From contig QUBZ01000042.1 in the NCBI GenBank assembly GCA_014338005.1, positions 1 to 35,967 on the forward strand: a stretch of DNA of 35,967 bases, in the 5' to 3' direction. This DNA comes from Chloroflexota bacterium (GTDB lineage: Bacteria > Chloroflexota > Anaerolineae > Aggregatilineales > Phototrophicaceae). A program made the position numbers and the translations under genes. Numbering within the stretch: position 1 is the first letter of the stretch; each line of letters opens with the position of its first letter. A model generated the notes under the pieces. That model was not told the origin of the DNA. It did not search any database and was given only the letters and a program-made list of their open reading frames with translations. Shown here piece by piece: positions 23,791-32,800 of the stretch.

Positions 23791-24795
23791 CTAACCACCG
23801 TATTTCTGTTCGATGGCGGCGATTTCCGCCTCGGTGTTTTGCAGCAGTTTGCGCGTCATCTCCAGGCCGAACTGCTGGTCGGCAGGTTTGGCCGCCAGCG
23901 CGGCGATCTTCTGCCGGTAGAGCGACGCGGCGGCATACAGTTCGGCCAGTTTTTGGTTAACCTCCAACGGGGCATCCGGCAGCAGCAGCGATTCCTCCGG
24001 GGCCGGCCCGTCATCGGGCGGCGGTTCCGGCGGCAGGGAGGGCAGCGGTTTTGACGCGGCGGGCGCGGCATCCGCCGGGGCGTTGGCGGCAGGGACAGCG
24101 CCTTTCTGCGCTTCGCGTTTTTGTTTTTCCAGCCCCTTGCTGGTCACGCTCTGGGCAAAAACCGCCACGCCCTGGATTTCCGGGTCGTAACTGGCCGTAC
24201 CCTCGATGATGAGCATATCTTCCGGGTCACTCAGCGCCGGCTCGACGCGCTTCCACTGTTTGGCGGCGATATAAACGGTGTACAGGGTCGGCGTTTCGGG
24301 CGGTTTTGGCACGCCCTTCGGCAGCGTGGCTGCCCCGGCGCTGTGAGTCATCGCCGTAATCACCAGGTCTTTACGGGTTTCAATCTTACCAGGGCGTCCG
24401 ATCAGGGTGATTTTCACGGTGCTGGCCTTTCCTGATTCCTCGATAAGGGGGCTGATAATCGAAACGCGCTCCGACCAGTCGAACGGGGGCGGCGGGGGAG
24501 GAGCGGGTGTTCCCTCTTTTTTCGGGGCGCCAAATATCTTCCGGCGCTGCTGGCCGGTCATCTGCTGGCGCGCCAGGTGGAAAAAAACACCCCCCGGCGT
24601 GCGGCGGCGCGCGCCGCTTTTGACCATCAGGCCGCCTTTGGCTTCCACCGCCAGGGTTTCCTGAAGGATCTGCCGGGCAAAATCGGCGCCGCAGTATTTG
24701 ACGATGGCGGAGAGCTGTTTAATCGGCTGGCCCTCCGTTTCGCCCAACTGTGCGGCCAACTCCTGAACCAAAACCGACGAATCGTCCTGCGGCAA
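23791..24795 (-). CDS. PHAX RNA-binding domain protein
   Basis: A 334-residue protein with a TTG start at 24795, preceded by GGGGGAGG. Residues about 15-85 match the PHAX RNA-binding domain (PF10258) known from the eukaryotic snRNA export adaptor: IKQLSAIVKYCG, then LQETLAVEAKGGLMVKSGAR and the near-invariant RRRTPGGVF at 63-71. A polyproline spacer follows (about 97-104), then a beta-rich middle (about 107-230) with no recognised family, and a proline/alanine-rich plus helical C-terminus (about 240-334) that could form a coiled coil. There is no signal peptide, so it is cytoplasmic. RNA binding is inferred from the domain; the bacterial ligand is unknown. Divergent from the acylphosphatase gene. 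Confidence 0.8.
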   Translation of the reverse strand: MPQDDSSVLVQELAAQLGETEGQPIKQLSAIVKYCGADFARQILQETLAVEAKGGLMVKSGARRRTPGGVFFHLARQQMTGQQRRKIFGAPKKEGTPAPPPPPPFDWSERVSIISPLIEESGKASTVKITLIGRPGKIETRKDLVITAMTHSAGAATLPKGVPKPPETPTLYTVYIAAKQWKRVEPALSDPEDMLIIEGTASYDPEIQGVAVFAQSVTSKGLEKQKREAQKGAVPAANAPADAAPAASKPLPSLPPEPPPDDGPAPEESLLLPDAPLEVNQKLAELYAAASLYRQKIAALAAKPADQQFGLEMTRKLLQNTEAEIAAIEQKYGG

Positions 24796-24857
24796 ACGCG
24801 CCTCCCCCTCTCTGACTGATTGAAAGTATAACCAAAAAAGGCGCGGGCGGCAATCTA

Positions 24858-24866
24858 TGTTACAAT
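24858..24866 (+). promoter_or_regulatory. Extended -10 promoter (TGTTACAAT)
   Basis: TG-T-TACAAT lies 47 bp before ATG 24914, in the short divergent gap. The minus-strand gene has a TATACT at 24830-24825, so the two promoters are back to back. Confidence 0.5.
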
Positions 24867-24913
24867 CGGCAGGGGGTAGGAGAAGCAGCGTTTGGGTAGG
24901 AGAACAGGGACTT

Positions 24914-25198
24914 ATGGAAATGCCGGAAGAACAGCAGCTTCACGCCATCGTCCGGGGGCGCGTGCAGGGCGTGAATTTTCGCTATTATACGCTGCACACC
25001 GCCAGCGAGTTAGGCTTAAAAGGCTGGGTACGCAACCAGATTGAAGGCACGGTGGAAGTGACCGCCGAGGGCCCGCGTCCCCGCCTGGAGCGCCTGCTGC
25101 GTTTTCTGCACACCGGGCCGGCCAATGCCCGCGTGGAGGAAGTTGAGGTGGAATGGCGCCCCGCGACCCACGAATTTGAGGGCTTCAACATCCGTTAG
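24914..25198 (+). CDS. acyP: Acylphosphatase
   Basis: A 94-residue protein of normal length. The catalytic residues are R23 in VRGRVQGVNFRYYT and N41 in GWVRNQIEGTVEV, which bind the phosphate and the water in hydrolysis of acyl phosphates such as acetyl phosphate or 1,3-bisphosphoglycerate. The end (EGFNIR) matches the family's closing strand. ATG 24914 is chosen over an earlier in-frame start at 24857 because the -10 box lies there; AGGGA precedes it. The FAD oxidoreductase follows 10 bp downstream and is probably co-transcribed. Confidence 0.92.
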   Translation: MEMPEEQQLHAIVRGRVQGVNFRYYTLHTASELGLKGWVRNQIEGTVEVTAEGPRPRLERLLRFLHTGPANARVEEVEVEWRPATHEFEGFNIR

Positions 25199-25208
25199 GG
25201 GGCAGGTA

Positions 25209-26717
25209 GTGAAAGAAAAAACCATCATCATCATCGGCGCGGGGGTGGCCGGGCTGGCCGCCGGCTGTTATGCCCAGATGAACGGCTATCGTTCGCGTAT
25301 TTTTGAACTCCACGACCTGCCGGGTGGTTTGTGTACGGCCTGGGAACGTAAGGGGTACATCTTCGACGGCTGCATCCATTATCTGTTCGGCTCTGCCGAG
25401 GGCCAGCCGTTCAACCGAATGTGGCAGGAACTGGGCGCGGTGCAGAACCGCCCGATGATTAACCACGACGAGTACCAGCGCATCACCCACGGGCAGCACA
25501 CGTTGATCGTTTACGCCGACCCCGACCGGCTGGAAAAACATATGCAGGAGATCGCGCCGGAGGACGCCGCGCTCATCCGGGCGTTCTGCCAGGGCGTGCG
25601 GCAGTTCACGCGGTTCGATATGTCGGTGATGTACCAGAAGCCCAAACCCCTGATGAAGGGGCAGGATTGGGGCGCGATGGGGCTGAAGATGCTGCCGTTT
25701 TTGCTGCCCCTGCTGCGCTGGGGCATGATCCCCACCAGCAGTTTTGCGGCGCGCTTTAAAAATCCGTTCCTGCGCCGCGCCGTCGCACAGATGTTTTCGT
25801 GGGAAGAGGCGCCGGTGATGATGGGCATGTCGCTGCTGGCGTATCTGCACACCGGCAACGCTGCCTTCCCGGCGGGCGGCTCGCTGGAATTCGCCCGCGC
25901 GCTGGAACGCCGCTATGTCGAGCTGGGCGGCGAAATCTGTTACAAGGCGCAGGTGGAAAAAATCCTGACCGAAAACGGGCGAGCGGTCGGCGTGCGGCTG
26001 TACGACGATTCGGTTCATACCGCCGACTATGTGGTTTCGGCTGCCGACGGGCGCGGCACGATCTTCGACATGCTGGACGGCGCTTATGTTAACTCGCGCA
26101 TCAAAAAAATGTACGACGGCCACCTGCTCACCCATTCGCAGGTGCAGATTTCGCTGGGCGTCAAACGCGACCTGTCCGGCCAGCCGCATTGGGTCACGCA
26201 TCTGCTGGACGAGCCGGTGCTGATAATCGGCGAGCCACGCCGCGAGATCGGCGTCAAACACTACTGCTTCGACAGCAGCCTGGCCCCGGCGGGCAAGTCC
26301 TCGGTCGAAATTATGATACGCTCCAGCTATGCCTACTGGCAGCGCATCTACGGGCGCAGGCTGTACGATACCGAACAAAACCAGGTGTCGGACATCCTGA
26401 TAAATCTGCTGGAAGGCTGGCATCCCGGCATCCGGCAGGACATCGAATGTGTGGACGAAGCCACGCCCCTCAGCTACGAGCGGTATACCGGCAACTGGCT
26501 TGGCTCGACCTGCGGCTGGCTGCTGACGAAAGAGACAATGCGGATGCTCATCACCGGCGTTCCCAAAACGCTGCCCGGCCTGCAAAACTTTTATATGGCC
26601 GGCCAGTGGGTCGAACCGGGCGGCAGCCTGCCGCTGGCGGCGGCTTCCGGCAAAAGCGCGGTGCAGATGATCTGCGCCGCCGATGGCCGCCCGTTCGTTG
26701 TCCAATCGCCCAATTGA
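25209..26717 (+). CDS. CrtI/phytoene-desaturase-like FAD-dependent oxidoreductase
   Basis: A 502-residue protein. GTG 25209 is followed at once by the FAD Rossmann motif IIIIGAGVAGLAAGCYAQMNGY (G-x-G-x2-G). LPGGLCTAWERKGYIFDGCIHYL is the substrate-side segment after it, typical of the CrtI/RetSat/carotenoid isomerase group. The middle has FPAGGSLEFARALERRYVELGGEI, and the second FAD-binding stretch near the end is LQNFYMAGQWVEPGGSLPLAAASG. The substrate could be a carotenoid, polyprenyl or sterol-like lipid; no carotenoid gene is adjacent, so it is not settled. It overlaps no gene and lies 10 bp after the acylphosphatase. Confidence 0.85.
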   Translation: MKEKTIIIIGAGVAGLAAGCYAQMNGYRSRIFELHDLPGGLCTAWERKGYIFDGCIHYLFGSAEGQPFNRMWQELGAVQNRPMINHDEYQRITHGQHTLIVYADPDRLEKHMQEIAPEDAALIRAFCQGVRQFTRFDMSVMYQKPKPLMKGQDWGAMGLKMLPFLLPLLRWGMIPTSSFAARFKNPFLRRAVAQMFSWEEAPVMMGMSLLAYLHTGNAAFPAGGSLEFARALERRYVELGGEICYKAQVEKILTENGRAVGVRLYDDSVHTADYVVSAADGRGTIFDMLDGAYVNSRIKKMYDGHLLTHSQVQISLGVKRDLSGQPHWVTHLLDEPVLIIGEPRREIGVKHYCFDSSLAPAGKSSVEIMIRSSYAYWQRIYGRRLYDTEQNQVSDILINLLEGWHPGIRQDIECVDEATPLSYERYTGNWLGSTCGWLLTKETMRMLITGVPKTLPGLQNFYMAGQWVEPGGSLPLAAASGKSAVQMICAADGRPFVVQSPN

Positions 26718-26792
26718 GACAGGGACTCGACTCTGCGTGTCCGAGGCGTTCTCGTGCGCCTTTTGCTCCTTTGCGCGCTTTGCGTTAATTTT

Positions 26793-26821
26793 TTGCCTTA
26801 ATCGGAACTCGGAACTTATTT
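26793..26821 (+). promoter_or_regulatory. Possible sigma-70 promoter of the acetyl-CoA synthetase gene
   Basis: TTGCCT (26793-26798), a 17-bp spacer and TTATTT (26816-26821) lie just before the gene, but the ribosome-binding site begins only 3 bp later, so the transcript would have almost no leader. The 122-bp gap also holds TTTGCGC/CTTTGCG repeats. Confidence 0.3.
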
Positions 26822-26839
26822 TCAAAGGAGGGGTTTTGT

Positions 26840-28747
26840 ATGGCCGAAGAAACTTTAAACCTGGCGACGAACGAATGGTATTACCCGGATGACGAGATTG
26901 TACGAAACGCGCGCATCCAGGACTATGAGGCCGTTTATGCCGAAGCGATGGCCGACATCGAAGCCTTTTGGGCCAAACGCGCGCGCACGCTGGATTGGTT
27001 TGAACCCTGGACGCAGGTTTTAGACCGCAGCAGCCCACCTTTTTATAAATGGTTCGTGGGCGGCAAAATCAACATCGCGCATAACGCGCTTGACCGGCAC
27101 GTTAAAACCTGGCGCAAAAACAAACTGGCGCTCATCTGGGAAGGCGAGCCGGGCGACAAACGCACCTTTTCCTACTGGCGGCTGTGGCAGGAAGTGAATA
27201 AGTTCGCCAACGTCCTCAAGAGCATGGGCGTCAAACGCGGCGACCGCGTGACGATTTATATGGGGCGCGTGCCGGAACTGCCCATCGCCATGCTGGCCTG
27301 CGCCAAACTGGGCGCGATTCACAGCGTCGTCTACGGCGGTTTTTCCGAACATGCCCTGGCCGACCGCATCGAGGACGCGCAGAGCCGCGTGGTGGTGACG
27401 TGCGACGGCGCATGGCTGCGCGGTAATATCGTTGAACTCAAGCAGATTGTGGACGAGGCCGTACACCGTTCGCCGGTGGTCGAGCATGTGGTAGTCGTCA
27501 AACGCACCGGCCAGGATGTGCCGATGACCCCTGGCCGCGACTTCTGGTATCATGACCTGATGGCGCTGCCCATCGCCAGCCCCAACTGCGAAACCGAAGT
27601 GATGGACGCCGAAGACCCGCTGTTCATCCTGTACACCAGCGGCACAACCGGCAAACCCAAAGGCATCCTGCACACACACGGCGGCTACCAGGTGTACATT
27701 TCCACCACGCTGGAATGGGCCTTCGACCTGAAAGACGAAGACCGCTGGTGGTGCGCCGCCGATCCGGGCTGGATTACCGGCCACAGCTACATCGTCTACG
27801 GGCCGCTGATTTTGGGCGCGACCGGCTTTATGTACGAGGGCGCGCCGAACTACCCCTATCCCAACCGCTGGTGGAAGATGGTCGAGGAATACGGCATCAC
27901 CCACCTGTACACCGCCCCCACCGCCATTCGCGGCCTGATGCGTTTCGGCGACGCTTGGCCGAACCGCCACAACCTCAGCAGCCTGCGGATGCTCGGCTCG
28001 GTGGGCGAGCCGATCAACCCGGAGGCCTGGCGCTGGTATCACCGCGTCATCGGCAAGTCGCGCCTGCCGATTATTGACACCTGGTGGCAGACCGAAACCG
28101 GCGGTTTTATGATTACGCCGCTGCCCTCGGTCGGCCTCAAACCCGGCAGCGCCACCCGGCCCTTCCCCGGCATTGATGCCGACATTGTGGACGAACACGG
28201 CCAGCCCTGCCCGCCCGGTACGGACGGCCTGCTGGTCATCAAACAGCCCTGGCCGGGGATGCTCCGCACCATCTACGGCGACCCCGACCGCTACGTCAAA
28301 CAATACTGGTCGTACTTCCAGGACAAAGGCTGGTATCTGGCGGGCGATTCGGCGCGCAAGGACGAGGACGGTTATTACCACATCATCGGCAGGATTGACG
28401 AGGTGATTAAAGTCAGCGGCTACCGCCTGGGGACGGCGGAGGTCGAGTCCGGGCTGGTCAGCCATCCGGCGGTGGCGGAAGCGGCGGTCATCGGCGTGCC
28501 GGACGACGTGCGCGGCAATGTCATTTACGCTTACTGCATCCTGCGCGCCGGTTTTGAGGGCAACGACGCGCTGGTTGATGCGCTCAAAGACCATGTGCGC
28601 CACGAAGTCGGGCCGATTGCCGTGCCGTCGCGCATCGAATTCGTGGCTTCGCTGCCCAAAACCAAGTCCGGCAAGATCATGCGCCGGGTGTTAAAAGCCC
28701 GCGCCATGGGCCAGCCGGAAGGCGACATCTCGACGCTGGAGGAATAG
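26840..28747 (+). CDS. acs: Acetyl-CoA synthetase (acetate-CoA ligase, AMP-forming)
   Basis: A 635-residue ANL-superfamily enzyme making acetyl-CoA from acetate, ATP and CoA. The family blocks are in order: N-terminal ACAS region (about 25-85), P-loop-like [51 protein letters not shown] (the Trp-Trp pair fits the small acetate pocket), the hinge [40 protein letters not shown], and K612 in TKSGKIMRR, the usual lysine regulated by acetylation. The length is typical. ATG 26840 has a strong AAAGGAGGGG site. Propionate use cannot be excluded, but acetate is likeliest. A terminator follows. Confidence 0.93.
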   Translation: MAEETLNLATNEWYYPDDEIVRNARIQDYEAVYAEAMADIEAFWAKRARTLDWFEPWTQVLDRSSPPFYKWFVGGKINIAHNALDRHVKTWRKNKLALIWEGEPGDKRTFSYWRLWQEVNKFANVLKSMGVKRGDRVTIYMGRVPELPIAMLACAKLGAIHSVVYGGFSEHALADRIEDAQSRVVVTCDGAWLRGNIVELKQIVDEAVHRSPVVEHVVVVKRTGQDVPMTPGRDFWYHDLMALPIASPNCETEVMDAEDPLFILYTSGTTGKPKGILHTHGGYQVYISTTLEWAFDLKDEDRWWCAADPGWITGHSYIVYGPLILGATGFMYEGAPNYPYPNRWWKMVEEYGITHLYTAPTAIRGLMRFGDAWPNRHNLSSLRMLGSVGEPINPEAWRWYHRVIGKSRLPIIDTWWQTETGGFMITPLPSVGLKPGSATRPFPGIDADIVDEHGQPCPPGTDGLLVIKQPWPGMLRTIYGDPDRYVKQYWSYFQDKGWYLAGDSARKDEDGYYHIIGRIDEVIKVSGYRLGTAEVESGLVSHPAVAEAAVIGVPDDVRGNVIYAYCILRAGFEGNDALVDALKDHVRHEVGPIAVPSRIEFVASLPKTKSGKIMRRVLKARAMGQPEGDISTLEE

Positions 28748-28756
28748 GACAAAAAA

Positions 28757-28781
28757 GGGGCGGGGGTTCTAAACCCGCCCC
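28757..28781. terminator. Bidirectional terminator between acs and YceI genes
   Basis: GGGGCGGG (28757-28764) pairs with CCCGCCCC (28774-28781). AAAAAA immediately 5' becomes a T-tract for the minus-strand YceI gene; for acs the T-tract is missing. Confidence 0.7.
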
Positions 28782-28806
28782 CTGCGTATGCGCCCGGCGC
28801 AGCGTT

Positions 28807-29352
28807 TTACGCCGTCTGGGCTTCCTTCACCAGAATAGCCTCAACATCCAGGTTGATCGTCACTTCCTTGCCCACCAGCCAGCCGCCGGCCTCCAGCGCC
28901 ATATTCCACGTCAGGCCGAAGTCCTCGCGGTTGATTTTGGTCGCGCCATGAAAACCCACGCGCTCGTCCCCGAACGGGCTGGTCACCTGGCCGAGCAGTT
29001 CCACGTCCAGCGTCACCGGGCGCGTGACGCCGCGAATGGTCAGGTCGCCGGTGATTTTGGCCTGCCGCCCGTCGGCGCTGGCTTCCACCTTCGTGCTTTT
29101 GAAGGTGATGGTCGGGTAATTCGCCACATCCAGGAAATCGGCGCTCTTGAGGTGATTGTCCCGGTCGGCCAGGCCGGTCGAGATCATCGAAGTAGTATCA
29201 ATAACGGCTTCAACATAAGACGCCGACGGGTTGGCCGGGTCGTAAACCAGCTTGCCGGTCACATTTTTAAAACCGCCGCGAACGGTGGTAATCATCATGT
29301 GGCGGGCCGAAAATTCGGCGGCGGTGTGGGCGGGGTCGAGCTTCCATTCCAT
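28807..29352 (-). CDS. YceI family protein (lipocalin-like isoprenoid/lipid-binding)
   Basis: A 181-residue beta-barrel protein. WKLDPAHTAAEFSARHMMITTVRGGFKNVTGKL is the N-terminal signature, followed by DNHLKSADFLDVANYPTITFKSTKVE and LTIRGVTRPVTLDVELLG, all typical of YceI. Family members bind long isoprenoids or fatty amides. Many are periplasmic, but no signal peptide is present, so this one is expected in the cytoplasm. ATG 29352 follows CAGGAGCG. Its promoter may lie in the inverted-repeat element just upstream (29386-29486). Confidence 0.9.
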   Translation of the reverse strand: MEWKLDPAHTAAEFSARHMMITTVRGGFKNVTGKLVYDPANPSASYVEAVIDTTSMISTGLADRDNHLKSADFLDVANYPTITFKSTKVEASADGRQAKITGDLTIRGVTRPVTLDVELLGQVTSPFGDERVGFHGATKINREDFGLTWNMALEAGGWLVGKEVTINLDVEAILVKEAQTA

Positions 29353-29385
29353 TGTGTTTTCGCTCCTGATCGGTATGTGTTAACT

Positions 29386-29486
29386 CGTAAGTGGACTATA
29401 GTCCGTTTAATAGTTTTTATCATACCGGCTTTTGGAGCGAATTTCCATAAGAAGCTCATGAGAAAACGGACGATAGTCCGCTTACG
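29386..29486. mobile_element. 101-bp element with 23-bp terminal inverted repeats (MITE-like)
   Basis: The ends 29386-29408 and 29464-29486 are inverted repeats matching at 21 of 23 positions, each holding a near-palindrome around GGACTATAGTCC. The AT-richer core (about 55 bp) has no open frame. It lies in the gap between two minus-strand genes, and the right repeat supplies the TAA stop of the upstream gene. No target-site duplication is obvious. A pair of binding sites for a regulator is the alternative; the palindromes also contain TATAGT, which could serve as a -10 for YceI. Confidence 0.5.
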
Positions 29487-29811
29487 GTGCGGTGTAGGTG
29501 ATGCCCACCACGTTGCTGAACGGCGTGCAGTAAACCCGCGTGGTATCGTTCCAGGGCTGGCTGAAGCACAGATAATCCTCGCCCACCTCCGACAGCCGCC
29601 GCGCCGCGTCCGGCAGCGCCAGCAGGGTTTCCCCCGCGGCCACCGGGGCCGCGAACTGCACCGTGAAGGCCGTCCCGCCGGCGTTCAGCCGTTCCAGCAG
29701 CGCCCGCAGGTTAACCGCGCCCGGCTGCGCCGCCGCCGGACGAAAAACCGCCAGCCCAACCAGCGCCAGCGCCGCGACCAGCATCAAACCGACCACCCAT
29801 TTTTTTGCCAT
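29482..29811 (-). CDS. Small exported protein of unknown function
   Basis: A 109-residue protein with a signal peptide: KK at residues 3-4, a hydrophobic core (about 5-24, VVGLMLVAALALVGLAVF), and a likely cleavage after AAA-Q. The rest is a predicted beta-rich domain with two cysteines (YLCFSQ and VYCTPF) that may form a disulfide. ATG 29811 has GAGG upstream and is 8 bp after the restriction-modification gene, so the two are co-transcribed. Its stop codon lies inside the terminal repeat of the neighbouring element, suggesting the C-terminus was altered by insertion. No family recognised. Confidence 0.65.
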   Translation of the reverse strand: MAKKWVVGLMLVAALALVGLAVFRPAAAQPGAVNLRALLERLNAGGTAFTVQFAAPVAAGETLLALPDAARRLSEVGEDYLCFSQPWNDTTRVYCTPFSNVVGITYTAP

Positions 29812-29819
29812 TGTGTGCC

Positions 29820-32800
29820 TCACTTTATCGGATAGGCCGCGATCTGCGCCACCAGCTTTTGAGTCTCCACGCTCAGATACACCACCTGGCCCACCAGCCG
29901 CACGATGTAACCCTCGTCGTCCAGGCGGTTCGGGTCGTTGGTGATGCCGCTGCGCGCGTCGGTCGTCACGCGGTACTGCTCGATCACCCATTCCAGGGCG
30001 CTGCGGCTGCCCAGCTTATAAGCGTAGGCTTCCGGCGGGATGCCCTCCAGCGTCAGAAAATCGTTGACGCGCAGCGCCGTTTTATCGCGGCTCAGCGTCA
30101 TCTTTTCCACCCGCAGCGAGGGCGGCACAGCGGGGTTTTCCACCCGCCGCAGCCCATATTCCGGCAGCGATTCGTAATGCAGGTGCAGGTCGGCCAGTTC
30201 GCGCCCGATGGCGGAAAAAGTCGTTAGTCCCAAGTCGTTAGTCGTTAGTCCCAAGTCGTTAGTCGTTAGTCCCAGGTCATTAGTCGTTAGTCCCAGGTCG
30301 CCGGTTTCCGGTTGAGCGCCGTCCGCCGTTTCCTGACTGGAGACTGCAGACTGGTGACTGCTGACTGTCACAAACGGCACGCGCGGCAGTTCCCGCTTGA
30401 GGTTGGCGGCGTAACGCTGGCGGTAGGCGGGATGGTGCAGCAGCGCGTACAGATGATAAAAAATGTCCTCTTTGGTGATGCTGGCGTCACCGTAATGTTC
30501 CCGGTACTGTGCCAGCGCCCAATCGCTGATGTTGTCCCGCCGCGCATAAGCCCGCGCTGCCGACTCCCCCTCTCCGTATGGAGAGGGGGCCGGGGGGTGA
30601 GGTTCATACGTGTACAGCGGGAAACACTGCGTCTTTTCCAGCAAGTCCACACACGGAATAAAATTGGTCATCAGCGCCATGAAGGGTTTGCTGCTGCCTA
30701 CGCCGCTGACGCAAATCACCCGGTTCTCGCGCTCCGTCTCCGGCGTGGGGAAGATACGCGGGAACTGGTAGGTACGATTGATGAACAGCCAGTCAAAATA
30801 GAGGTGCTGCTTTGTGAATGGTCTATACAGAGATGATCTCAAATAGGTTTCTGAGAACTCACCGTATCTTAGCCCTTGCATCCTTTCTTTGAGGCTGCCA
30901 TCCCATTTGATATGAAGTTTTACAAAGTTGTCTATATCCTTTGGCCGACCTGCGCGTTTATAACGATCTACTTCACTGTTGTAATCGTCAACGAATTCGC
31001 GCATTCGCTGTGCAAGTACGTCTTTTTGAAAACTATAAACAACACTATCGCGGTTTGTTTTCACGCCGCTGCTGTACGTTTCAAAAATCGCCTGCCCGCG
31101 CCCGGCTTTGGCGTCTTTCGTCCCCAGCGGCAGCAGAGCGTCCCAGTCCGTTTGCAGCCCTTCCGTCAGCCAGATATTGTTTTCGTCAGGTGTCAGCAGG
31201 CGCAGCGGTATCTGCGCCAGCGTTTTGTCCTCGATGACGGCCAGCTTTTGCCCGGCCTTCAAATAATCGTCCACCTGATACAGATAAACGCGGGCGGGGA
31301 TATCCGGGTCATGGTCTTTGCGACGGACTAAAAAGGTGATGCCGACCCCAACGCGGATCAGATCGCTGAAGATGTTGCCGCCTTCTTTGCGCCGGCGTTC
31401 GCCGCTGGTGCGGGCGTTGCCCTTAAAATCCAGATGGTAAATGGCGGAAAACTCGCGCCCCAGCCAGTAGCGCATCCCGTCGAAGGCGATGCCGTCCAGA
31501 AAGCCGTTGTTGCTGACGAAAGCCACGATGCCCTCGTCCGCAACGCGGTCGCTGGCCCAGCGGAAGGCTTTCACGTAGGGGTCGCTCAGGGCGTTGCGCA
31601 GCGTGGCCGTGCCGGCGTGGCTGTAGGTTTCCTGCACGCGGCGGTCAAGCACCGCGTAGGCGCGGTTTTTGTTGTTGTCGTTTTCGTTCACCTGGCCGGC
31701 GTTGTAGGGCGGGTTGCCCAGGATGACGGTCAGTTCGGCCCGGCGCTGGCGCTCCACGCGCTGCGTATTGGCCTCGGTGAACAGGCTCATCTGGCGGTTT
31801 TCGGCCAGGTCGAAGGTATCCACCAGGCAGATGCCCTCGAAGGGCGCGTATTCGCCCATCGCTTCGTAGTAGGCGTGTTCGATGTTCATGCTGGCGATGT
31901 AGTAGGGCAGCAGCATGACCTCGTTGCAGTGCAGTTCGTGGGCATATTTGTGGGGCAGGGCGCTCGGTTTGCTGCGGCGAATTTCTTCCATCACGCGCAG
32001 GATGAAGTTGCCGGTGCCGACGAACGGGTCGAGGATATGCACGCCGGGGTCGGCCAGGCTGCGGTTGAACTCGCGCCGCAAAAGGTCTTCCACGCTGCGT
32101 ACCATAAACTGCACGATGGGCTGCGGGGTGTAAACGATGCCGTGTGTGTCGGCCACCTTAACGCTGAAGCCCTGGAAAAACTGCTCGTAAACCGTGTTCA
32201 GGAAGTTCTGTTTCTCGTTGTAATCGCCGATGGTGGCGGCGGTGGTTTCAATCGCGCCGTAAAAGTGGTCAAGCTCGCGCATGAAGTCGTCGCGGTTGAA
32301 GTATTTGCCGGTCAGGGCGTCCACCACCGTTTCGATCTCGCGGGCGATGGCGTTCTGGCGGGTGAAGCGCTCGTTGTGGAAGACGCGCCGGAAGATGCGC
32401 TCGGTGAGGATGTGCTGGATGAGCATTTCTTCAACGGCGTCTTTGCTCAGGTTGGGGTTGATGGCGCTGCGGCACAGGTCAAAGAAGCGGTCGAAAGCCT
32501 GTTTGTAGGCCAGGCTGCGGCTGTACTCGCGTTCGATCAGGGCGTCCAGGGACTTCGCCACTTCCGGCACGCGGTCTTTAAACGCGGCGACGGCCTGTTC
32601 CCATTCCTCGATGGCCGGTTTGGTGTAGCTGAAGAAGGCTTGCAGGATGTTGACCAGCGCCTGGGGCCGTTCGGCGTCCAGGTCGGCGGCCAGCACCTCG
32701 CGCCCGTCCTGGAACAGGATGGCCTGGTCGGGCGACTGGAACAGGATGTTATCGCGGGGGTAGCCGGCCTCGAACTTCCTGCGGATTTCGGCGCGCAGGT

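Noticed and set aside
25185..27038. Long open frame on the minus strand opposite the FAD oxidoreductase
   Set aside because: It has no motifs and lies fully across recognisable genes on the other strand.
27020..28603. Long open frame on the minus strand opposite acetyl-CoA synthetase
   Set aside because: Antisense shadow of a clear gene; no domain recognised.
30220..30303. Possible CRISPR-like array
   Set aside because: The 21-bp units are directly adjacent with no spacers and are translated in frame; no cas genes are present.
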